The position numbers were made by a program, and so were the translations under genes. The notes under the pieces were generated by a model, which worked only from the letters and a program-made list of their open reading frames with translations, did not search any database and was not told the DNA's origin. Positions 10,649-18,413 of a stretch of DNA of 64,000 bases are shown here, piece by piece (position 1 is the stretch's first letter; each line of letters opens with the position of its first letter). The stretch covers positions 94,156,722-94,220,721 of the forward strand of contig OY757317.1 in assembly GCA_963583905.1 (NCBI GenBank), read 5' to 3'. This DNA is from Stenurella melanura (Eukaryota; Arthropoda; Insecta; Coleoptera; Cerambycidae).

Positions 10649-11216
10649 CAGGGTCTTCGGCGCATGGACCGTCAAAATATTTTTATGGATTGGTGGGGTC
10701 ATTTGGAGGTTTTAATCCCAAATGACTCAGGTCCTAACTGTTGTAGTACTAAGAAATATATTTTTTTTAGATTTCACTCAAAATTTCCCAAAATTCCCCA
10801 CTTAAACTTTAGTATTCGTAGGTGTTTTTTAAATTTTATTCTGTAATGTATTCTTGTTCAAAATAAATCATTTTTAATACGAAAGTTAGTTACAAGGCTC
10901 CAAATTCCTAAATGTAAATGAAAGAAATAGAAATTCTGAACTTCTAAAATCATTTAAAAAAACTAACAGCAACCGAGAGCATTTTCTTCAATTCAATTTC
11001 AAAGTTCTACCGTTGATGCCCTTTCTAACGGTATGAAACAATGAAAAGTTGTAGGAGTTTTAGTGGGGAATTTTGGGAAATTTTGAGTAAAATGTAAAAA
11101 TGAAAAAAAATCTAAATAACTACAACAGTTAGGACCTGGGACATTTATGTTAAAACTTCCAAATGACCCCGCCGATCCACAAAAAAAATTTGATTGTCCA
11201 TGCGCCGAACACCGTG
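10649..11216. mobile_element. 568-bp MITE with about 165-bp TIRs and TA duplication
   Basis: It starts CAGGGTCTTCGGCGCATGG and ends CCATGCGCCGAACACCGTG, flanked by TA at 10,647 and 11,217. The inverted arms (to about 10,815 and from about 11,050) include GGGGTCATTTGGAGGTTTTA, TTAGGACCTG and GGGGAATTTTGGGAAATTTT. TA duplication and CAGGGTG-type ends suit a Tc1/mariner-related non-autonomous element. It has no coding capacity. Confidence 0.9.
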
Positions 11217-11530
11217 TATATTACAATAAATTATAAATATGTTGCAAAAATAAAATATTTATTTATAGCATTAACAATGCATTTAAAATTTGTAACAATT
11301 TTAAATTTACAAATAATGAGTCAGTCAAAAATAATATAAATCAAACAAGATAAAATAACAAGTATACTATATAATAAATATTAATATAATTTTAAGCAAA
11401 AGGGTAACTTACAATATGCTTTCTAAATACCAAAGTTATCAAAAAGATGAGTCGTAAAATAAATGTACTTGAATTTAATTGCAAACCACGAACTTCATAA
11501 GTAAACTGGATGTCACATCATAATGGTTCT

Positions 11531-11632
11531 CTAGCAAATTTCTTGACACCCCATTGACACATCTTGGCACTCATTCATTCCATCATTATCTTCGTCGGAA
11601 GACAAACTTAAATTGAATTCGTGGTTACCACC
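11531..11632 (-). CDS. Candidate terminal exon in the AATATT element
   Basis: Read on the minus strand, the acceptor TTATTTTCAG is followed directly by an open frame, GGNHEFNLSLSSDEDNDGMN, continuing to ...GCQEIC and a TAG at 11,533-11,531 (33 codons). The Ser/Asp/Glu-rich character and the good acceptor suggest a genuine C-terminal exon. No family is recognised. It probably belongs with the exon at 12,702-12,591, but the phases do not allow a direct join, so at least one exon is missing. Confidence 0.4.
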   Translation of the reverse strand, partial: GGNHEFNLSLSSDEDNDGMNECQDVSMGCQEIC

Positions 11633-12590
11633 CTGAAAATAATTGCAGTTATTTTCATCGCTTGAATCCTTGTTTAACTACCTTTTTATAAACATGGATT
11701 TTTTAGACAGTACTGATGAACTCATTCTGAAGTAATCTGAAAGTTTGGTTTTCATTAATTAATGGTACTCGGTACTCTTTATCATGTGTATGCGTTAAAA
11801 CATATATCTAATTAAATGAAAAACTTTAATAAAACCAATTTCTAGTTAAACAGGAAGTTAAATGTAGGTATACCAAATTACATACCATTAGATTCACAAA
11901 AAGGAGCTAGGTATATAAAAACTAGAAATAAAAAGCGGTCAAGTGCAAAACCTACGCGCATACTGGTAGAAGTTTTTCTTTTAAACATTTAAAAAAAAAA
12001 ATTAACACCCTCTGTATCTCAAAAATAAAACAGTTGCGAGCTTGTGTTGATACGTATAAACTTTTTTCTTAAAATTACCTAAGAATTACGGCTCGTAAGT
12101 ATTAGCATGCGATTCTGTACACCCTGCATATTACAAACATTCTACAACATGTAAACTTGAATATTTTTCAAAATTGTTATTTATTATTTCGGAAAGTCTA
12201 TTTTCGCACATTTCAATACTTCTTGCTTGAGGCAATAAAATAAGTATGTAGCAGTATAAAACAAAAGTTAAATAATGGTAATAATTAAATTATATCTATA
12301 ACTATAATATTGCAATATTGGTTCAGTATTGGTTGGTTATTGGTAGGTACCAGTATGTAGTACCTATATTTTCAAATTACCAAATAAAGATAACGACGGG
12401 TACCTAGTCAAGGTGTTATCTGGGCACAGCTCACGTACTTACACAATGTGAATGAATAATTTTATTGTTTCCCAATACATTATTATCGTACTCTTACAGA
12501 TAGAAAATGTGCATGGCAGCAAATTCACATTTACAGAACACTGTCAAACAATCAACAGATAAAAAGTATAATATAGTATTATGTACTTAC

Positions 12591-12702
12591 ATTGTGCACA
12601 AGATAACACACACACACAGGTCACAATAATTGTTGCTAATAATCGAACACAGCCCAATTTCTGTTCTTCTATGATCCAGCTAGGTACTTGTAAATTTACC
12701 AT
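12591..12702 (-). CDS. Candidate first coding exon with hydrophobic N terminus
   Basis: On the minus strand, ATG at 12,702 opens a 37-codon frame beginning MVNLQVPSWIIEEQ, with a hydrophobic stretch LLATIIVTCVCVLSCAQ. It ends exactly at CAAT|GTAAGTAC, a near-ideal 5' splice site. The upstream 80 bases are clearly GC-richer than the surroundings, as expected for a 5' UTR or promoter. The hydrophobic segment could be a late signal peptide or signal anchor. It lies inside a mobile element, so it is either that element's gene or a captured host exon. A plus-strand open frame overlaps it. No homologue is recognised. Confidence 0.4.
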
Positions 12703-13550
12703 AATGGCGTCTCCGTCTCCGTTATGCGGAGAGCAAGCGCACGCGTCATGCCAAACCGTTGCTGGCAACTCGGAGCCAATAAAATGTCTGCGCGGGAGTG
12801 ATATCACTATCTAAATTCCTAGTATGAAGAATAAGTTTTGTTTAAGAATGTAAGTAATTATTTTAATAAAGATGTTAAAGTAAAACTAAATAAAAATAAA
12901 CTATATAGATGAATCTATTCTTTAAATATAATGAAAGCACCTTGAAATTAAATAAACGATAATAGAATAAAAAGTCTTTGTTTTAAAATCAGAAATCCAA
13001 CATTATTTCATAAATCAGATAAAAAGAATCACCTATTATATTATATAATAAATAATACAAATAAAATAAAAAGGGCTAAACAAGCCAAATTAATTAATAA
13101 ATTACAAAACAACTTTGCTCAATAGATTACAGAGATCATATGTCTTTTTGTCTTCGAAAAATACCGCAAAATAATATAAAAAATGTATGTTGTTTGGTCA
13201 CCAATATTTTTCCAATGTTGGAGTAATATATTGAATTCAGTATTTGTTATTATGTGGCAAAATAATTATTGTTTATTACTGGTTTAAAATTATTAATGTG
13301 TTTACATGTAGAATATTGTGCAGTAATATTAATTAATGTTATTTCCAATATTGCATCAATATATTCAAAAAATAGTAAATGATCATCAATATTTCTCTAA
13401 TATTAGAGCAATATAATGAATTCAATATTTATTATACACCAAAAATAAATACTACTTCAATATTGGCTTAAAATTGCTAATATTGACCCAATAGACAAAT
13501 ATTACACCAATATTTTACCAATGAACTGCCAGTATATGTTGCTACATGGG

Positions 13551-14245
13551 CATATAAGTAACTATGCACAATATACACATCTGCGAATAATCTTGTGGAC
13601 TAAAAGTTATGTACTTTGCACAAAAAACCATTCGCAGATGTAAACTAATTGTTCAAAAATTATTATTTTTTTTTACAAAGTAAAAGCTTACAGACAAGCG
13701 TCTGGGCTTGTTCTACGCGTCTGGGAATAATTTGATACAACAGTTCGAGCTCAAAGTTTTTAATAATGCACTTCGCAGACGTTAGCCAATCGTACAAAAT
13801 TATCGGAATCGGTAGCATAATCGAAAATGTATAAAAATATTACATACACAGCCAAATTGTCTGGGAGACTGTTCAAGTACTTAAAAAGACATTATATAAC
13901 GGGTGACGCCTTTCGCAGACGTGAACCGATTGTTTTTAAAAGCCGGTTTTCGATACAAATGCGATTGCCGATTTCAAAGACTAGTGCGCCACCTACACGT
14001 CTGCGATTGCGCTTCCCGTCGGTTTTTTTTCCTAAAGTAAACTAATATTAACATCGCAGACGTGAACTAATTGATAAAAATGATGCATTTATCTTACAAA
14101 ATAAAAAATCTATTAAAAATTGTTTTGCGCCAGTGGCAATGATAAAAAATATCTCGTAGTCGATTTTACGTGTTTAAGAAAGGTCTCCATGAGACGCAGA
14201 CGTTAGCTAATTGTTCACCAGAATCTTTCCCGTGCTACCGGTCTA
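13551..14245. repeat. Right TIR and subterminal CACGTCTGCG repeats
   Basis: The motif occurs at about 13,577, 13,630, 13,692, 13,718, 13,770, 13,915, 13,990, 14,050 and 14,195, again in both orientations. The outer part is the inverted copy of 7,398-7,855, including the open-looking stretch at 13,827-14,045, which is TIR and not a gene. Confidence 0.85.
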
Positions 14246-14248
14246 TTA

Positions 14249-15480
14249 TAAAGAACTACATTTTGATGGCGAAAAAATAATTTGTAATATTTGTGTTACA
14301 ATAAGGTGTATACAGAAAAGTGTTGTTTTAAAACATGTAAATAGCTACACACACGAGTGCAATATAAAAAAGGAAATGAAAATTTCAAAGGACGAGTTTT
14401 ATTTCGATTTGGCACTTTTGTTAACATGTTTAAATCTTCCATGGAGTGTACTAAATAACGTTCATTTTACACATTTTCTAAACAAATATTGTGTGAGGCA
14501 ACATGTTCCAAGTGAAAGCCTGCTTCGTAACAAAATTCTCAGCAAATTTTATGAAGAAAAACTGGAAGGTATTCGGAGTGATCTTCAAAATGGCTGGTTT
14601 TGGGTTACAATAGACGAAACGGAAGAATAACTTCCAAAGTTTTAGAAACAGTTAATGGCGATTCAGTGTTTAATTTTTTTGAAACCACTTTAAAATGGAT
14701 TTGGCAAGACTTGGCTGAACAAAATTTAAAGAAAGTTGTATGTTAGGTGCTGGAAAAAAATTAAAAGGAAATACCCACAAGTGTTACATGTTGCCTTGTT
14801 TAGCTTATGCGAAAAAGTACGAGATTGTTTCACTAATGTTGACAAACTTATTGCTAATATAAAGAAAATTTTTCTAAAAGCTCCTAGTATGACAAAACAT
14901 TTCCAAGAAAAAGGTCCTAATTTGCCGCTTCCTGCAAAATCAGTGATCACACGTTGGTGAACATGGATAAACGCGGCATATTAAAACCATGTTAACTTCA
15001 ACTCAGTAAAGGGAGTTGTAGAAATCTTAAATGAAGATACTACTGCGATTAAGCATGCAAAGGATTTAATGAATGATCCAAATATTGAAAATGACTTAAA
15101 ATTTATTTTCGAACGTTTTAAAATAATAACAAAAATTTACAAAAACCTTGTCCAAATTTGTCCCTGGAAGAAACATTTAACAAGCTAGATACTGTTCAAA
15201 AAACAATTAATGAAATTCCGGGTGAAACTGGTGAGGTTATATCAAAAAAGTTGCAGGTTTACAAAGGAATCCAGACTTCGCGGTCATATTTGCCAATAGC
15301 AAAAAAAATGTGACATAACCAGATGCATTCCTTGATCAAGTGCCTACGAATATCTTTAGATATGCTTCCCTTACTTCTGTGGAATGCGAAAGATCATTTT
15401 CCTTACAGTGAATATTTACTGTTAAAAGAAATCGTCTCTCACATGAAAATTTAGAAAAAATACTTATCATCATGTACTTT
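14249..15480 (+). pseudogene. hAT transposase copy 2, remainder of the gene
   Basis: It continues the frame from 7,397. First comes a BED-like zinc finger (CNIC...LKHVNSYTH, about 14,282-14,350), then a segment shared with copy 1 (HFLNKYCVRQHVPSESLLRN, then YEEKLEGIRSDLQNGWFWVT). The frame stops at 14,630. Compared with copy 1, about 80 bases are missing just after that point. Further on, fragments match through the dimerisation region (SVECERSF at about 15,378; KRNRLSHENLEK at about 15,427). The intact part is about 139 codons; the whole gene would be typical of hAT length. Inactive. Confidence 0.85.
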
Positions 15481-15572
15481 GAAACTATGAACACTCAGTA
15501 AAAGTATAAAGTTTGAAACTTGAAAGTGCTGTCCAGATTTATAACAATTTATGTGTGAAATATGTGTACAGG

Positions 15573-16150
15573 GTGCCCCAAATTGCTTGATTTTGGCTGG
15601 TTTTCCTATTTTCAGACCAGGTAGAGAAAAACTGACGTATGAGTCTAGAGCTCGATTTTTGTGAAACGCCGATTGGTGAAAACCGCATTTCGATATCTCT
15701 AACCGTTTCTGACATATCAGCAAAAATTGACATTTGGCAGATTCCGAAAAACTGTCATAACTTTTTTATTTGTGAATATTTTTTCAAACGGTAAAAACTT
15801 TCTATAGGCACTTTTTGACGTAGAATAAGATGCATTTGTCAAAAAAAATATCGCTTTTCAATTGTTCGATATCAAAGCTAATTTTGTTATTTCAAATGGA
15901 AACCATAGTTGGCTTTGACTTTAGAGAAAAGGAAAAAAAATAAGCTTTCCAAAAATATATATGTCAAGATATGTCTAGCCATCCTTGCTGCCAATATAAC
16001 ACATTTCTCTTTAAAAATGACATTGTTTAACACTTAACATTTTAACCCAGTTGACCACAGTCGCTTTGCATAGGTATCTAAAAGTTAGTTTGACAGTAAA
16101 TAAAATAAGTGTCAAAGTTGACATCTGTTATAATCTCTCTGCATTATTCC
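15573..16150. other. Sequence following a CAGGGTGCCCC terminus; no gene
   Basis: The hAT copy stops here and is replaced by a sequence starting CAGGGTGCCCCAAATTGC after a TA. It is probably another insertion of CAGGGTG type. I could not find its right end, and nothing coding is evident. Confidence 0.4.
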
Positions 16151-16204
16151 AAAATATATGAAAACTTTGAAAAATGCCAGATGTTTAATCAATCGCCTTT
16201 GGGC

Positions 16205-16480
16205 TCCGTCGTTCGAATTTTCAAAAGTACTCAAAAAATTTCAAGTTGCACGAAGCGGAGAACAGCTTCGCGGTGGGTTTTCGAAAGTACAACGATTAAA
16301 ATCACATAAGACGGAAAACTGCTCCGCACAACAAATTTTCGGAAGTACAACGAATTTAATTTTGGAAAATTATTTTTACAAAAATACCATTAACAAGACG
16401 CTATTAAAGCAAAAACCGCTCCTCGGGATGAATTTTTCGAGAGTACCACAAATTTAGTTTTTCGAAAGTACAACGAAATT
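16205..16480 (+). repeat. Five-fold TTTTCGAAAGTACAACG repeat
   Basis: The core TTTTCgaAAGTAC recurs at about 16,212, 16,277, 16,334, 16,432 and 16,456, often preceded by a CTTCGCGG or CTCCGC stretch. The apparent open frames at 16,109-16,457 arise from this repetition. Confidence 0.65.
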
Positions 16481-16669
16481 GGTGTTTTACAAGTAGCAAT
16501 CCTCAGTCAGGATGTAGCGAGTAGCTATTTCAAACGTCAAAATTTAGGAAAAATCAATGGGGCGGTTTTTCCAATAAAAACCGAAATCCTCATTTAATAT
16601 TCCTCAAAGGGTTGGAGCATAATCCTCATACAAAACGTACGGAAAAACAGTCAAAGAATTCAAAGTCGG

Positions 16670-16792
16670 AGGGTCGATTCCGACGAACACAAAATACTTT
16701 TTATCCCGGCTCAGGCGGACAACGCCATACTAATCGCTCGAAGGCGAGTCGACGGAAAAAAAGTATATTTGTGTTCGATGCCGTTAGTACGT
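16670..16792. repeat. Imperfect inverted repeat
   Basis: CGAACACAAAATACTTTTT at about 16,683 pairs with AAAAAGTATATTTGTGTTCG at about 16,760. The loop between them holds a GC-rich core (CTCAGGCGGACAACG). It could be the ends of a very small MITE. Confidence 0.6.
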
Positions 16793-17674
16793 TTATAAAA
16801 GCAGGAAAACCATCGGACACATATAGATAGCTTCTTTAAGCATCTTGATAATAATTTCGATAATATTAGTGCCTAATTCAAAGTGAATAATTTTCAAAAA
16901 GTTTTGCATACATTTTACAAATATTACTAATTGGGAGTCTGAATCTTTTTGTACAGTCGATTGTCATAGTTCTCTTGACGCTGGATAAGTTACACTCCTA
17001 CGGGAGGTAACAGCTTGCCGAGTGGTGGTGCTCTTTGATGTTGCCTTAAATACCTTAGCTAAGTATTGAATATTTATATTTTTTACATTTTATGAATTAT
17101 TTCAATAAATGAGAATATATTTTGAATTCGATTTCTGATTGATCCACTAATTATAAGATTTGTGACCGACGGGCGATTCTGTGGCGTGAGTCGGAAAATT
17201 CCTTTCCGCGGGTCACCTTTGATCCCGCCAAGTCTGTGTACTTGTCCGAATACTCATAGAAATGCTAATTATAAGATATATTCATTAAAAGTGCACTACC
17301 CAACATAAGAGTTCGACGGAGAGAGCAGACTGTAGCAATCACAGTAAGTATAATTTTGTCTATTCTCGTCTTGGGGAGTCTGAAGGATATCTTGAATCCC
17401 CCTTGTAAGTAGAGTTGATCAGTATCGTAGTGGCGACACGGCTCCGGCCTAAATTATATACAATCCTTGTCGTGTCCTTCAGACCAAACGATACTAGGTT
17501 CATCTACAGAAACACCCCCAAGTAAAAAGTGGCAGTTTTTAAAGGGTAAACTTTTTTGTACTCAGTATTAGAAACTCAATGCAAAAAAACTCATGAAAAC
17601 CTATTCATTGTAGGTTCCGCCATTTCTTACTTTTTGTGTCTAATTGTACTCGTCTAATCGTTAAATATTGTTAT
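16793..17674. other. No gene recognised
   Basis: Mixed-composition sequence with an AATAAA at about 17,103 and a GC-richer block at 17,160-17,230. I considered an LTR retrotransposon end but could not define its boundaries. Confidence 0.35.
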
Positions 17675-18150
17675 TATACTCTTCGCAAATACACAACGAA
17701 GAGTATATTGCATTCGATCGGCACATTTCAAAAACCGGTAATACTGCTCGTAGAGAAAAAAATTTCATATCACTGTGTTGGTAATCGAATTCTGAACAAC
17801 TTTCAAAATGTCCGTCCGTCCGTCTCTGTCTGTCTGTCTGTCCGTCACGTTTCTTGTAAGCACGATAACTTAAGAATGAAAGGTCCGATTGTATTGACAG
17901 TAAGTTAGTGTTAGCTAGAGGAAAAACCATATTGTTTTTGAGCAAAATCGATCGATAAATAAAAAAGTTATACATTTTTTTAAATCAGAAAAAACATTTT
18001 ACATATTTTCTTTTTATGTTTTGTAATTGAACTAAAAATGTCTAAAACTAATATTATTTACAAAAAAACTGCGAAGAGTATCCTATAGAATGTGCAACAA
18101 TTATATAAAAAGTGCAGTAAATCGGCGAAGAGTATAACGGTTAGCTCGTT
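17675..18150 (+). mobile_element. Terminal-hairpin family element, copy 2
   Basis: It starts with a perfect 11-bp inverted repeat, TATACTCTTCG / CGAAGAGTATA (17,675-17,707). A GTCCGTCCGTC...CTGTCTGTCTGTC tract lies at about 17,810-17,845. The element ends with a region holding two more GCGAAGAGTAT motifs (about 18,068 and 18,124) around GTGCAACAATTATATAAAAA. An inverted copy of this subfamily lies at 55,095-55,430. The 5' and 3' hairpin stems match each other within this subfamily, and differ together from copy 1. No coding potential. Confidence 0.65.
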
Positions 18151-18413
18151 TTAAAACCGATTTTTAAATTTACAAGGTAGCACTGGTCTTCACATTACAT
18201 AAGGATTCACAGATTAAAATATATGGATGAATTTCAAAAACACCCTGTATAGTTAGTACAGATTACTCTCTTAACTATGGTTACAGCTTTTCTATTAAAA
18301 TTACAAGCCGAATTATTTTGTCCCTTTCCAGAAAGAAAATAAAAGTAAAAAATGCCATACATAGCACATAGGAAACATTGCCCGAAGAAAACACACAGCC
18401 GTGCCCTTATAAA

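Larger units (their letters stand above)
10380..13550. mobile_element. 3,171-bp element with AATATT subterminal repeats, nested in the 6.8-kb element
   Basis: The termini are CCCATGTAGCA at 10,380 and TGCTACATGGG at 13,550. Both ends are filled with dozens of CAATATT/AATATTG motifs in both orientations (about 10,390-10,640 and 13,190-13,530, with a further cluster at about 12,300-12,350). The flanks share only CA, so the duplication is not securely defined. It carries a MITE (10,649-11,216) and candidate minus-strand exons at 12,702-12,591 and 11,632-11,531. The TIR resembles that of the element at 21,729-23,200 (CCCAGGTAACAATT). Confidence 0.75.
7398..14245. mobile_element. 6,848-bp DNA transposon with long TIRs and TTA duplication
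   Basis: It begins TAGACCGGTAGCACGGG and ends with the reverse complement CCCGTGCTACCGGTCTA. It is flanked by TTA at 7,395-7,397 (after allowing the one-base phase of the repeat, the TTA directly before the TIR) and at 14,246-14,248. Deleting the element and one TTA restores the hAT reading frame. The TIRs are about 450 bp at high identity (7,398-7,855 and 13,789-14,245), with weaker inward similarity. Contents: subterminal CACGTCTGCG repeats, candidate exons at about 8,450-8,752 and 9,936-10,064, two tandem repeats, and the nested element at 10,380-13,550. No DDE transposase is recognisable. A 3-bp TTA duplication would suit PIF/Harbinger, but the TIR sequence does not settle the superfamily. 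Confidence 0.85.
7026..15572 (+). mobile_element. hAT-type element copy 2 (outermost of a four-level nest)
   Basis: It begins with CAGTGATCGGAATTTGGG at 7,026 and runs through a 5' leader, the start codon at 7,345, and, after the 6,848-bp insertion, the rest of the gene to about 15,480. Alignment with copy 1 continues to GTGTA at about 15,572, where copy 1 goes on with CATACATTT but copy 2 changes to CAGGGTGCCCC. The 3' TIR of this copy is therefore missing or displaced by a later insertion at a TA. Confidence 0.85.

Noticed and set aside
16930..17470. Possible BEL/Pao- or Gypsy-type LTR and leader (AATAAA at 17,103, then a GTGACCGACGGGCG stretch)
   Set aside because: I could not find TG...CA ends, a duplication, or any gag/pol sequence nearby, so the call is not supportable.
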